From: Cedecea neteri | GTDB lineage: Bacteria > Pseudomonadota > Gammaproteobacteria > Enterobacterales > Enterobacteriaceae | Reading direction: 5' to 3' | Assembly: GCF_000758305.1 (NCBI RefSeq) | Contig: NZ_CP009458.1 | Span: 2,666,001 to 2,730,000, forward strand | DNA length: 64,000 nucleotides | Shown: positions 38,445-46,729 of the stretch, in pieces | How positions within the stretch are numbered: the stretch's first letter is position 1 | Layout of the letters: every line of letters begins with the position of its first letter | Notes under the pieces: model-generated | Database searches by the model: none | What the model saw: the letters and a program-made list of their open reading frames with translations, nothing else | What the model was told of the DNA's origin: nothing | Made by a program: the position numbers and the translations under genes

Positions 38445-38577
38445 CTTTGTCGCGAACAGTCTTAATCTTTAATTTTCTTTACATTTTGTCAGGCAAATGG
38501 TTTTTACTGTTTATATACTAGTGGTGAATACTTCCCGCCTTTGACGGTGAGCACAGTAAAAAAACAGGGGGCAAGGG

Positions 38578-40416
38578 ATGTTGCTTAGAAAAGTTAAAGA
38601 TTTTCGATTGTCGGCAGTCGGTTACTGCCTGGCGCTCAGTTTCGCTCCGCTGTTTGTGGCCCAGGCCGACGAGCCTGCCGTCGTTCCCTCCGACAGTTCT
38701 GCTTTCCAGACCGATCGGCCCACGGAACTCAATCAGCCTTTGGCACAGTCTACGGCGACGGCCACGATGGCCGGGACTTTGCCAACAAACACCTCCACGA
38801 TGTCGGCGGCACAAAGCCGGTCGCAGCTTATTGCAGGCCTGCCTGCAGGATACACGCCGGTTTATCTCAACGCCCTGTCGGCCTTCTATGCCGCGCGTGA
38901 TATGAAGCCGATGTGGGAAAACCGCGATGCGGTTAAAGCCTTTCAGCAACAGCTGGCGGAAGTGGCCATTGCCGGAATACAGCCGCAGTTTAACCAGTGG
39001 GTTGAGCTGTTGACCGACCCAGCAGTGACCGGTATGGCGCGAGATGTGGTGCTTTCTGACGCCATGATGGGCTACCTGCAGTTCGTTTCAGGGATCCCGA
39101 TCGACGGCAATCGCTGGCTTTATAGCAGTACGCCTTACAAGTTAAAAACGCCGCCTTTGTCGGTGATTAACCAGTGGCAGGTGGCCGTTGATCAGGGTTC
39201 TCTGGTGAACTTTATCGACAGCCTTGCGCCTCAGCATCCGCAGTACGCCCAGCTGCATCAGTCGTTGATTCATCTGCTGGCTGACACCCGTCCGTGGCCG
39301 CAGATGGCTGGCAAAGAGACGTTGAGGCCGGGGCAGTGGAGCAACGACGTGGGGGCGTTGAGAGAAATTCTTGCCCGAACCGGCATGCTCCAGGACAAGT
39401 CATCGGGGGTGACCAGCGTAGCCGATGTCACCGTAAGTCCGTCCGCGATTAACGTCGAAGACGCATCTCCTCAGGCAGGCAAGAAGAAATCTCAGGCTGC
39501 AGCCCGCGGCGTTTACAGCCGCGATCTAGTGGATGGCGTTAAGCGCTTCCAGCAATGGCAAGGGCTAGGCTCGGATGGCGCGATTGGCCAACTGACGCGC
39601 GACTGGCTTAACGTCACGCCTCAGCAGCGTGCGGCGCTTGTTGCATTGAATATTCAGCGTTTACGACTGCTGCCGGACAAACTCGAAACCGGCATTATGG
39701 TGAACATCCCTAACTATTCGCTGGTGTATTACCTTAACGGTAATGAAGCGTTGGCTTCTCGCGTTATCGTTGGGCGCCCGGATCGTAAAACCCCGATGAT
39801 GAGTAGCGCGCTGAACAATGTCGTGGTTAACCCGCCGTGGAACGTGCCGCCGACGCTGGCGCGCAAAGATATTTTGCCAAAGGTTCGGCAGAATCCGGGT
39901 TACCTCGAGCAGCACGGCTATAGCGTGATCCGCGGCTGGAGCAACAATGCCGAGATGATCGATCCGTGGCGCGTAGACTGGTCGACGATCACCGAGAATA
40001 ATCTGCCGTTCCGCTTCCAGCAGAAGCCCGGCACGCAGAACTCGCTTGGGCGCTATAAGTTCAATATGCCGAGTTCTGACGCCATCTACCTGCACGACAC
40101 GCCAAATCATAACCTCTTCCAGAAGGATGCAAGGGCGCTGAGTTCAGGTTGTGTGCGCGTCAATAAGGCGTCCGAACTTGCAAATATGCTCCTCCAGGAT
40201 GCCGGGTGGAATGATTCCCGGATATCCAGCACGTTGCAGGAAGGTAATACCAAATACGTCAATATCCGCCATAACATTCCGGTTAACCTCTACTATTTGA
40301 CCGCTTTTGTCGGAAAAGATGGCCGTACCGAGTTTCGTACAGATATTTACAATTATGATCTCACCGCGCGATCTGGCGCACAAAACCTCGCAAAAGCCGG
40401 GTTATTAATCCGCTAA
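38578..40416 (+). CDS. ldtD: L,D-transpeptidase LdtD (YcbB)
   Basis: Periplasmic L,D-transpeptidase that makes 3-3 peptidoglycan crosslinks; in E. coli it is induced under envelope stress and allows growth when penicillin-binding transpeptidases are inhibited. It has 612 residues. It begins with a signal sequence (hydrophobic stretch ending at VAQA). A substrate-capping region and a peptidoglycan-binding domain (GVKRFQQWQGLGSDGAIGQLT) follow. The YkuD catalytic domain ends with HDTPNHNLF and SSGCVRV, the catalytic cysteine being Cys525. The 183-base gap from mukB holds the mukB terminator; a CpxR box was not confidently found. Confidence 0.97.
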   Translation: MLLRKVKDFRLSAVGYCLALSFAPLFVAQADEPAVVPSDSSAFQTDRPTELNQPLAQSTATATMAGTLPTNTSTMSAAQSRSQLIAGLPAGYTPVYLNALSAFYAARDMKPMWENRDAVKAFQQQLAEVAIAGIQPQFNQWVELLTDPAVTGMARDVVLSDAMMGYLQFVSGIPIDGNRWLYSSTPYKLKTPPLSVINQWQVAVDQGSLVNFIDSLAPQHPQYAQLHQSLIHLLADTRPWPQMAGKETLRPGQWSNDVGALREILARTGMLQDKSSGVTSVADVTVSPSAINVEDASPQAGKKKSQAAARGVYSRDLVDGVKRFQQWQGLGSDGAIGQLTRDWLNVTPQQRAALVALNIQRLRLLPDKLETGIMVNIPNYSLVYYLNGNEALASRVIVGRPDRKTPMMSSALNNVVVNPPWNVPPTLARKDILPKVRQNPGYLEQHGYSVIRGWSNNAEMIDPWRVDWSTITENNLPFRFQQKPGTQNSLGRYKFNMPSSDAIYLHDTPNHNLFQKDARALSSGCVRVNKASELANMLLQDAGWNDSRISSTLQEGNTKYVNIRHNIPVNLYYLTAFVGKDGRTEFRTDIYNYDLTARSGAQNLAKAGLLIR

Positions 40417-40456
40417 ACGCAACATTTCTAATGAATTAGTGGTCGTAGAAAATGTA

Positions 40457-40500
40457 AAACTCAGCCGGGTCCTCTACAGGGCCCGCCGTTGCTGGGTTTT
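40457..40500 (+). terminator. Possible terminator after ldtD
   Basis: Nested inverted repeats: an inner CGGGTCC..GGGCCCG and an outer AACTCAGC..GCTGGGTT (with one mismatch) ending in TTTT, about 40-85 bases after the ldtD stop. The large irregular loop makes this less certain than the other terminators. Confidence 0.4.
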
Positions 40501-40600
40501 ATCGTGCCTTGACTCCCCGGATTCGGGCAGTTATGGTGCGATGGCTGTGCGCAAAAGTGCATATTAAACCATCATTTTATTACCTGTAGACCTGGATATC

Positions 40601-41149
40601 ATGGACAAATTTGACGCTAATCGCCGCAAGCTACTGGCTTTGGGGGGCGTGGCTTTCGGTGCCGCTCTCATGCCTTTGCCGTCGTTTGCCACCCTCTCGA
40701 CACCACGCCCGCGCATTTTGACTCTCAATAACCTGCATACTGGAGAGTCACTGAAAGCTGAGTTTTTTGATGGCAGAGGCTATATTCAGGATGAATTAGC
40801 AAGACTTAATCACTTCTTCCGGGACTACCGGGCGAACAAGATTAAATCTATCGATCCTTCTCTGTTCGACCAACTCTATCGCCTGCAGGGGCTTTTGGGG
40901 ACTAACAAACCGGTCCAGCTGGTTTCCGGCTACCGTTCCATTGACACCAACAATGAACTTCGTGCTCACAGCCGCGGTGTGGCGAAAAAAAGCTACCACA
41001 CCAAAGGCCAGGCGATGGATTTCCACATTGAAGGCGTTTCGTTAAGCAATATTCGCAAAGCAGCATTATCTATGCGGGCAGGTGGTGTAGGATACTACCC
41101 CAGCAGCGACTTTGTGCATATTGATACCGGGCCGGTAAGGCACTGGTAA
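40601..41149 (+). CDS. ycbK: YcbK family D-Ala-D-Ala carboxypeptidase-like protein (Tat-exported)
   Basis: Periplasmic protein of the DUF882/peptidase M15 group, probably a zinc-dependent murein peptidase. The homologue MepK cleaves 3-3 crosslinks, those made by LdtD next door, and this gene is its likely equivalent. It has 182 residues. A twin-arginine signal (NRRKLLALGG, Arg8-Arg9) is followed by a hydrophobic stretch to SFA. Zinc-ligand candidates are His in ELRAHSRGVAKKSYH, the Asp in GQAMDFHIEGV and the His in SDFVHIDTGPVRHW. The substrate link is inference from family knowledge plus position. Confidence 0.92.
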   Translation: MDKFDANRRKLLALGGVAFGAALMPLPSFATLSTPRPRILTLNNLHTGESLKAEFFDGRGYIQDELARLNHFFRDYRANKIKSIDPSLFDQLYRLQGLLGTNKPVQLVSGYRSIDTNNELRAHSRGVAKKSYHTKGQAMDFHIEGVSLSNIRKAALSMRAGGVGYYPSSDFVHIDTGPVRHW

Positions 41150-41188
41150 AACAACGGAATCCGGCTTTGTTGTCGGTAATGGAGCAGC

Positions 41189-41836
41189 ATGAACTATCAC
41201 ATTATTCCGGTCACGGCTTTTGCCCAGAACTGTTCTCTTATTTGGTGCGAGGAAACGCAGCAGGCGGCGCTGGTGGATCCCGGCGGTGACGCGGCGCGCA
41301 TTAAGCAAGAGGTGGCGCAGAAAGGCGTGCAGATTAGCCAAATCCTGCTGACGCATGGTCATCTCGATCACGTCGGCGCGGCGGCTGAGCTGGCGGCACA
41401 TTATGGCGTGCCTGTTGTGGGACCGGAAAAAGAAGATGAGTTCTGGCTGCAGGGACTGCCGCAGCAAAGCCGAATGTTTGGCCTCGACGAGTGTCAGCCT
41501 TTGACGCCGGACCGCTGGCTAAATGAAGGGGAATGTGTCTCCGTAGGGAATGTAACTTTACAGGTGTTGCATTGTCCGGGGCATACGCCCGGCCATATCG
41601 TTTTCTTCGATGCGGCCTCTCGTTTGCTGGTCTCGGGAGATGTCATCTTTAAAGGCGGAGTGGGGCGCAGCGATTTCCCGCGTGGCGATCACGCGGCGTT
41701 GATTAATTCGATCAAACGTAAGCTGCTGCCGCTGGGGGATGATGTAACCTTTATCCCCGGTCATGGTCCAATGTCTACGCTGGGTTACGAGCGCCTGCAT
41801 AATCCGTTTCTGCAGGACGAGCAGCCGGTCTGGTAA
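41189..41836 (+). CDS. gloC: Hydroxyacylglutathione hydrolase GloC (YcbL)
   Basis: Type II glyoxalase of the metallo-beta-lactamase fold that hydrolyses S-lactoylglutathione in methylglyoxal detoxification. It has 215 residues. The metal motif THGHLDH spans residues 55-61. Further ligands are seen in HCPGHTPGHI, the bridging Asp in LLVSGDVIFKGGVGR and the final PGHGPMSTLGYE histidine. It lacks the C-terminal glutathione-binding helices of GloB, consistent with the short GloC form. It is 39 bases downstream of ycbK. Confidence 0.96.
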   Translation: MNYHIIPVTAFAQNCSLIWCEETQQAALVDPGGDAARIKQEVAQKGVQISQILLTHGHLDHVGAAAELAAHYGVPVVGPEKEDEFWLQGLPQQSRMFGLDECQPLTPDRWLNEGECVSVGNVTLQVLHCPGHTPGHIVFFDAASRLLVSGDVIFKGGVGRSDFPRGDHAALINSIKRKLLPLGDDVTFIPGHGPMSTLGYERLHNPFLQDEQPVW

Positions 41837-41856
41837 AACGGATTTTCAGTAAAAAA

Positions 41857-41880
41857 AAAGAGCCGCTTATGCGGCTCTTT
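41857..41880 (+). terminator. Terminator after gloC
   Basis: A 10-bp stem AAAGAGCCGC/GCGGCTCTTT with TTAT loop, preceded by an A9 run, 20 bases after gloC. The A run on this strand also makes it a terminator for the opposite strand. Confidence 0.88.
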
Positions 41881-41974
41881 CAGACTGCTGATAAAACTCT
41901 GATGACAGAAGAAATACCAGACGGCTTTTTAAAGAAAACAGGAAAATCAATTTATTGGTTTTCGGCTGATAACC

Positions 41975-42010
41975 ACAAAGAGGGAAAAACCACGTTTTTT
42001 CCCTCTTTGT
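41975..42010. terminator. Long A/T-rich hairpin between gloC and aspC
   Basis: A 15-bp perfect stem ACAAAGAGGGAAAAA/TTTTTCCCTCTTTGT (41975-41989 with 41996-42010). It has no distinct T tract beyond the stem, but the strong symmetry fits a bidirectional terminator between the convergent genes. Confidence 0.7.
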
Positions 42011-42020
42011 CAGCAATATT

Positions 42021-42043
42021 AGAGCCGCTTATGCGGCTCTTTT
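42021..42043. terminator. Terminator after aspC (second copy of the gloC hairpin)
   Basis: The 20-base hairpin AGAGCCGCTTATGCGGCTCT at 42021-42040 exactly repeats 41859-41878. It lies 15 bases after the aspC stop. Confidence 0.75.
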
Positions 42044-42057
42044 GCTATGCATGGCTG

Positions 42058-43248
42058 TTACAGCACGGCAACGATGGCTTCGCACAGCGGCGCCATGTTA
42101 TCCGGCGTCATGCCCGCCACGTTAACGCGGCCAGATGCGACGGCGTAAACGCCAAACTCTTCACGCAGGCGCAGCACCTGTTCTTTGGTCAGACCGCTGA
42201 ACGAGAACATCCCGTTCTGATTAATGATGAAGCTAAAGTCGCGGTTGGCGCCTTTCTCCTGCAGGGTATTCACAAACAGCTGACGCATGCGGTGAATGCG
42301 CTGGCGCATATCGGTCAGCTCTTGTTCCCACATGGTACGCAGTGCGTCGTTGCTCAGAATAGTCGCCACAACGGAGGCACCGTGCGCTGGCGGGTTGGAG
42401 TAGTTGGCGCGAATAACCGATTTCACCTGGCTGAATGAACGGTCAGCGGTGTCGGCATCGGCGGCAACCAGCGTGAAAGCACCCACGCGCTCGTTGTACA
42501 AACCGAAGTTCTTGGAGTAGGAGCTGGCCACCAGCAGTTCTTTGTGACCGGCTGCGAAAATACGTAGGCCTTCGGCATCTTCTTCCAGACCACGAGCAAA
42601 GCCCTGGTAAGCAAAGTCAAACAGCGGCAGCCAGCCTTTGGCCAGCGACATCTCCGCCAGCGTTTTCCACTGTTCAGCGGTAGGATCGATCCCGGTTGGG
42701 TTATGGCAGCAGCCGTGGAACAGCACTACATCACCGGCTTCCGCCGCCTGCAGGCTGGCCACCAGGCCATCAAAGTCCAGGCTGTGATTTTCCGCATCGT
42801 AATAGGCGTACTCTTTCACTTCCAGGCCCGCGGAGTTAAACACGCTTTTGTGGTTAGGCCAGCTTGGATTACTTACCCAGACGCGTTTTGCCGAGGTGTT
42901 TTTCGCCAGGAAATCAGCGGCGACGCGCAGCGCACCGGTCCCGCCTGGGGTTTGTGCCGTACGCGCGCGTTTGTCAGAGATAAGCGCGTTGCTTTTGCCG
43001 AACAGCAGCTCTTGTGTGCAGCGGCCAAACTCTGGAATACCATCAATGCCCAGATAGTTTTTGGTGGTCTCATTTTCCAGCAAATAAAGCTCTGCTTTTT
43101 TCACGCTGGTCAGGACAGGGGTCTTACCGGTCTCGTCCTTATAGACCCCGATGCCGAGGTTAATTTTGGTTGGACGGTCGTCGGCGCGAAACAGGTCGGC
43201 CAGACCAAGAATAGGATCGGCAGGGGCAGCGGTAATGTTCTCAAACAT
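42058..43248 (-). CDS. aspC: Aspartate aminotransferase
   Basis: PLP enzyme that interconverts aspartate/2-oxoglutarate and oxaloacetate/glutamate; it also helps make aromatic amino acids. It has 396 residues, the E. coli length. SNPSWPNHKSVF, the HGCCHNPTGIDPT segment (with the PLP-contacting Asn) and the PLP-lysine in SSYSKNFGLYNERVG (Lys246 in E. coli numbering) are present. A start at 43260 would add MEPV; MFENITAAPADPILGL from 43248 is the conserved N terminus. It is separated from upstream ompF by a terminator. Confidence 0.98.
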   Translation of the reverse strand: MFENITAAPADPILGLADLFRADDRPTKINLGIGVYKDETGKTPVLTSVKKAELYLLENETTKNYLGIDGIPEFGRCTQELLFGKSNALISDKRARTAQTPGGTGALRVAADFLAKNTSAKRVWVSNPSWPNHKSVFNSAGLEVKEYAYYDAENHSLDFDGLVASLQAAEAGDVVLFHGCCHNPTGIDPTAEQWKTLAEMSLAKGWLPLFDFAYQGFARGLEEDAEGLRIFAAGHKELLVASSYSKNFGLYNERVGAFTLVAADADTADRSFSQVKSVIRANYSNPPAHGASVVATILSNDALRTMWEQELTDMRQRIHRMRQLFVNTLQEKGANRDFSFIINQNGMFSFSGLTKEQVLRLREEFGVYAVASGRVNVAGMTPDNMAPLCEAIVAVL

Positions 43249-43376
43249 GACGGGTTCCATTAGTGATATCGGGGGAAATCGCTTTCAGGTTAACTGCTGT
43301 TTTACGAATTGCCAACCGTTTGCGACAAAAAGAGACGGTTAGCGATAACATCGGGTTTATTCTACTTTTTTGCCAT

Positions 43377-43404
43377 AAAAAAACAGGGCCGAAGCCCTGT
43401 TTTT
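43377..43404 (-). terminator. Rho-independent terminator after ompF
   Basis: A 10-bp stem AAAACAGGGC/GCCCTGTTTT (43380-43389 with 43394-43403) around CGAA, flanked by A/T runs, about 30 bases downstream of the ompF stop on the minus strand. Confidence 0.92.
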
Positions 43405-43433
43405 AAACATTTCAGACAAACAAATGGCTGAAA

Positions 43434-44555
43434 TTAGAACTGGTAGGTCACGCCAACTGCTGCCTGGTCGTCAGAACCAACCCAACCGCCGTCAGTTTTA
43501 GCTGCTTCGCTGTCGCTCAGCAGGTTGAAGCGGTAGTCAAAGTAAACGTTGAAGTTTTTGTTGAAGTAGTAAGTCGCACCAGCTTCGATGTATTTAGCCA
43601 GATCAGCGTTGCCGCCGTCTACGCTAGCCAGTTTTTTGCCTTTGGACTGAACGTATGCCAGGGATGGACGCAGGCCGAAGTCGAACTGGTACTGAGCGAT
43701 AACTTCAAAGTTCTGAGTCTTCTTCGCTACGCTGAAGTAGTTCGGGTTATCAGCCTTTTCTGGGCTGTTATAAACGTTGTTGCTCAGACGGCTCATGTTA
43801 CGCGTTTCGGCATAAACCGCGGCCAGGTAAACGTTGTTCGCGTCGTACTTGGTACCCAGAGCCCACGCTTCAGCTTTGTTGCCGTTGTCGTCTAATTTCT
43901 GCTTGGTGGTGCGGTTGGAGTTGCTGTATGCACCAATTGCAGAGAAGCCAGCACCGAAGTCATAGCCCAGAGAGTAGCCTACGCCGTCGCCGTTTGATTG
44001 GGCTGGGTTTGCATTCTCATTTTTGGCCTGGTACTGAATACCGACGTTCAGACCGTCAACCAGACCGAAGAAACCGCTGTTGCGGTAGGTCAGCAGACCG
44101 TTAGCACGGCTGGTCATGTAGTTATCTACATAGCCACCGCCCCAAGTTTCGCCAGACCATGATGGTGCCATATCGGTATAGGATTCAACATCGTAAACGA
44201 TACCGTAGTTACGGCCGTAGTCGATGGAACCACCGTTAGCGATTTTCAAGCCTGCGAATGCCAGACGGGTAGAGTTAGTCTGGTTGCCTTCGCCGCCGTT
44301 TGCACGAGCACGATATTCCCACTGGCCATAACCGGTCAGATCGCTGTTGATCTGAGTTTCGCCTTTAAAGCCGATCTGGCCGTAGTTGACGTCGGTATTG
44401 CCTTTACCACCGGTGGTGGTGAAGTCACGCTCACCAACAACTTTACCGTACAGATCCAGTTTGTTGCCGTTTTTGTTGTAGATTTCTGCAGCGTTAGCTG
44501 CACCGGCTACCAGCAGAGCAGGGATTACCACTGCCAGAATATTGCGCTTCATCAT
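43434..44555 (-). CDS. ompF: Outer-membrane porin OmpF
   Basis: Trimeric 16-strand general porin for small hydrophilic solutes. It has 373 residues with signal peptide MMKRNILAVV..AANA and mature start AEIYNKNGNKLDLYGK. The terminal Phe of GVTYQF is the BAM recognition residue. The locus between asnS and aspC, the leader and the OmpR region all say ompF rather than ompC. Surface loops differ strongly from E. coli, as usual. The constriction loop L3 is odd: after YTDM it reads APSWSGET (residues 130-137) where E. coli has LPEFGGDT, so the loop loses a Glu and a Gly, while Lys16 of the opposite basic cluster is kept. Confidence 0.95.
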   Translation of the reverse strand: MMKRNILAVVIPALLVAGAANAAEIYNKNGNKLDLYGKVVGERDFTTTGGKGNTDVNYGQIGFKGETQINSDLTGYGQWEYRARANGGEGNQTNSTRLAFAGLKIANGGSIDYGRNYGIVYDVESYTDMAPSWSGETWGGGYVDNYMTSRANGLLTYRNSGFFGLVDGLNVGIQYQAKNENANPAQSNGDGVGYSLGYDFGAGFSAIGAYSNSNRTTKQKLDDNGNKAEAWALGTKYDANNVYLAAVYAETRNMSRLSNNVYNSPEKADNPNYFSVAKKTQNFEVIAQYQFDFGLRPSLAYVQSKGKKLASVDGGNADLAKYIEAGATYYFNKNFNVYFDYRFNLLSDSEAAKTDGGWVGSDDQAAVGVTYQF

Positions 44556-44572
44556 TATTTATTACCCTCATT
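44549..44572 (-). promoter_or_regulatory. MicF-pairing region at the ompF start
   Basis: The ribosome-site and start segment (GAGGGTAATAAATAATGATGA) is the stretch that the small RNA MicF pairs with in E. coli and appears identical to it from memory. This implies post-transcriptional repression, though micF itself is not in the window. Confidence 0.65.
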
Positions 44573-44660
44573 GTGGTTTTTATGGACACCTGCCACTGCC
44601 GTCAATAATTCTTTACGGAACTATTGATGATAGTTTGGTGTCTTTCTGTATCTGTCAGGC

Positions 44661-44750
44661 ATCTTTCCATCCATGAAACCGTTTCGCTAGCCTGAAAGTG
44701 CTACAAATGTCTAAACTGAGTTTCAAAAAGAAAATATGTGTAACTAAATA
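44661..44750 (-). promoter_or_regulatory. ompF promoter with OmpR-binding region
   Basis: On the minus strand the segment 44750-44694 contains GTTACACATATTTTC, TTTTTGAAAC and ATTTGTAGCACTTTC, matching the positions and bases of OmpR boxes F1-F3 of E. coli ompF. A -10-like AAAGAT is at 44661-44666, then a leader of about 100 bases. The remaining part of the 596-base gap (44751-45109) is AT-rich, includes the palindrome CATATATATATG (44822-44833), and shows no gene. Distal IHF/OmpR sites known in E. coli were not assigned. Confidence 0.75.
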
Positions 44751-45109
44751 TTAATTTTAGGGAACTTTGTGAACCATTTCAAATTTCACTCTCAGTGCAA
44801 CTCGAATGTGTGTTTTCTAAGCATATATATATGAATTACTTATGTTTAATTTGCATAAAGTTATGAAGTGAATATTTCTTGTTCACAATTGTTCATTTTT
44901 TGACTTATTTTTGGATGGCTGGACGTCTGTGTGAAAAGTGAGCAAATATGCTATGCCAATCACTATTTAGAAGTGCTAGCAAACTTAAGCGCAATTTTTG
45001 TTAAAGAGTGTGAGACAGAAATAGTTGGTAACGGGGCAGTTGGGAATGAGGGTTGAAATTGACGTTTGTTTAATAAGCGTTGAAGAAAATAGACCTTTTG
45101 TCCTGATAT

Positions 45110-45139
45110 GTAAAAAAGGCCAGCGGAAGCTGGCCTTTT
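45110..45139 (-). terminator. Rho-independent terminator after asnS
   Basis: An 11-bp stem AAAAGGCCAGC/GCTGGCCTTTT (45114-45124 with 45129-45139) around a GGAA loop (TTCC on the minus strand), with further T residues on the minus strand, 12 bases past the asnS stop. Confidence 0.95.
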
Positions 45140-45151
45140 GTTTTCTTTAAC

Positions 45152-46552
45152 TTAGAAGCTTGCGTTACGCGGCGTACGTGGGAACGGAATAACATCACGC
45201 ACGTTCTGAACACCGGTGACATAGGCGATCAGGCGCTCAAAGCCCAGGCCGAAACCGGAATGTGGCACGGTGCCGTAGCGGCGCAGGTCGCGATACCACC
45301 AGTAATCTTCTTTATTCAGACCCATTTCAGCCATACGCGCGTCCAGCACATCCAGGCGCTCTTCACGCTGGGAACCACCGATGATTTCACCGATACCTGG
45401 AGCCAGAACGTCCATAGCGGCAACGGTTTTACCGTCTTCGTTAAGGCGCATATAGAAAGCTTTGATGTCTTTCGGGTAGTTTTTCACCACCACCGGTGCC
45501 TTGAAGTGCTGCTCGGCCAGGTAACGTTCGTGCTCGGAGGAGAGATCGACACCCCAATAAACCGGGTTTTCGAACTTATGCCCACAGTTCAGCAAGATCT
45601 CCACCGCATCGGTGTAGTTCACCTGAGCAAAGTCTGCGGAGATGAAGCGTTCCAGGCGCTCAATGGCCTCTTTGTCCACGCGCTCGGCAAAGAACTTCAT
45701 GTCGTCCATGCGTTCTTCCAGGACGGCTTTAAAGACGTACTTGAGCATCGCTTCGGCCAGGCCGGCAACGTCGTCCAGATCGGCAAAGGCCACTTCTGGC
45801 TCCAGCATCCAGAACTCCGCCAGGTGGCGGCTGGTGTTGGAGTTTTCTGCACGGAAGGTTGGCCCGAAGGTATAAACCTTGGACAGCGCGCTCGCATAGG
45901 TTTCGCCGTTAAGCTGGCCGGAAACGGTCAGGAAGGCTTCTTTACCGAAGAAGTCTTTATCAAAATCGACTTTGCCTTCTGCGGTGCGAGGCAGGTTTTC
46001 CAGATCCAGCGTTGAAACGCGGAACATCTCGCCGGCGCCTTCGGTATCGGAAGCGGTGATCAGCGGGGTAGATACCCAGAAATAACCATTTTCGTGGAAG
46101 AAGCGATGCAGAGCCTGAGCCAGCGTGTGACGCACGCGCGCTACGGCACCAATCATGTTGGTACGCGGGCGCAGGTGAGCGACTTCGCGGAGGTATTCGA
46201 TGCTATGACGTTTGGCCGCCATCGGATAGGTATCCGGATCGTCAACCCAGCCGGTCACTTCGACTTTGGTGGCCTGAAGTTCGAAAGCCTGGCCCTGGCC
46301 CTGAGACTCGACGACCACGCCGGTAACAATCACGGAGCAGCCGGTGGTCAGGCGCAGAACGTCTTCATTGTAATTGGGCAGAGAATTATTAATGACGGCC
46401 TGTACAGGATCAAAGCAGGAACCGTCGTAGACGGCGAGGAAGGAGATACCAGCTTTTGAATCTCTTCGAGTACGTACCCACCCGCGCACGGTGACTTCGC
46501 TGTCAACGGCGGCACGGCCCTGGAGTACGTCGGCTACAGGCACAACGCTCAT
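45152..46552 (-). CDS. asnS: Asparagine--tRNA ligase
   Basis: Class IIb aminoacyl-tRNA synthetase for tRNA-Asn. It has 466 residues. The N-terminal OB-fold anticodon domain (VRGWVRTRRDSKAGISFLAV) is followed by the catalytic core: motif 2 FRAENSNTSRHLAEFWMLEPE and motif 3 GFGLGFERLIAYVTG near the end. GGSQREERLDVL is typical of the AsnRS/AspRS group. It lies 177 bases after pncB on the same strand. A hairpin plus T run 30 bases before its ATG may act in its leader. Confidence 0.98.
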   Translation of the reverse strand: MSVVPVADVLQGRAAVDSEVTVRGWVRTRRDSKAGISFLAVYDGSCFDPVQAVINNSLPNYNEDVLRLTTGCSVIVTGVVVESQGQGQAFELQATKVEVTGWVDDPDTYPMAAKRHSIEYLREVAHLRPRTNMIGAVARVRHTLAQALHRFFHENGYFWVSTPLITASDTEGAGEMFRVSTLDLENLPRTAEGKVDFDKDFFGKEAFLTVSGQLNGETYASALSKVYTFGPTFRAENSNTSRHLAEFWMLEPEVAFADLDDVAGLAEAMLKYVFKAVLEERMDDMKFFAERVDKEAIERLERFISADFAQVNYTDAVEILLNCGHKFENPVYWGVDLSSEHERYLAEQHFKAPVVVKNYPKDIKAFYMRLNEDGKTVAAMDVLAPGIGEIIGGSQREERLDVLDARMAEMGLNKEDYWWYRDLRRYGTVPHSGFGLGFERLIAYVTGVQNVRDVIPFPRTPRNASF

Positions 46553-46581
46553 AGTTTTCTCTCTATTAAATGGTCAATGAC

Positions 46582-46612
46582 AAAAAAAATAGTAACCCAC
46601 AGATGGGGGTTA
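46582..46612 (-). promoter_or_regulatory. Terminator-like hairpin in the asnS leader
   Basis: On the minus strand TAACCC/GGGTTA (46607-46612 with 46593-46598) is followed within four bases by T8. A possible promoter lies just upstream (TTGTCT, 17 bases, AACATA), which would make the hairpin the first part of the message. It could be an attenuator or simply a second terminator for pncB transcripts. Confidence 0.4.
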
Positions 46613-46684
46613 TCTATGTTACCTGTCGCGCGCCATCAGACAAGCAGAATTCGCGTTACTTATGAAGAAATAAAGGAAAGAGAG

Positions 46685-46716
46685 AAGGGCGGTGAATAGC
46701 GAGGTCGCTATTCACC
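46685..46716 (-). terminator. Terminator after pncB
   Basis: An 11-bp perfect stem GGTGAATAGCG/CGCTATTCACC (46691-46701 with 46706-46716) starting 14 bases after the pncB stop, followed on the minus strand by a pyrimidine-rich GCCCTTCTCTC. Confidence 0.7.
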
Positions 46717-46729
46717 GATTATCGCGGAA

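Noticed and set aside
41869..42438. Open frame running from the gloC terminator into antisense aspC
   Set aside because: Begins inside a terminator and relies on the antisense of aspC for most of its length; ATG 41902 lacks a Shine-Dalgarno.
44822..44833. CATATATATATG palindrome upstream of ompF as an operator
   Set aside because: Simple AT alternation in an AT-rich region; likely only affects DNA flexibility.
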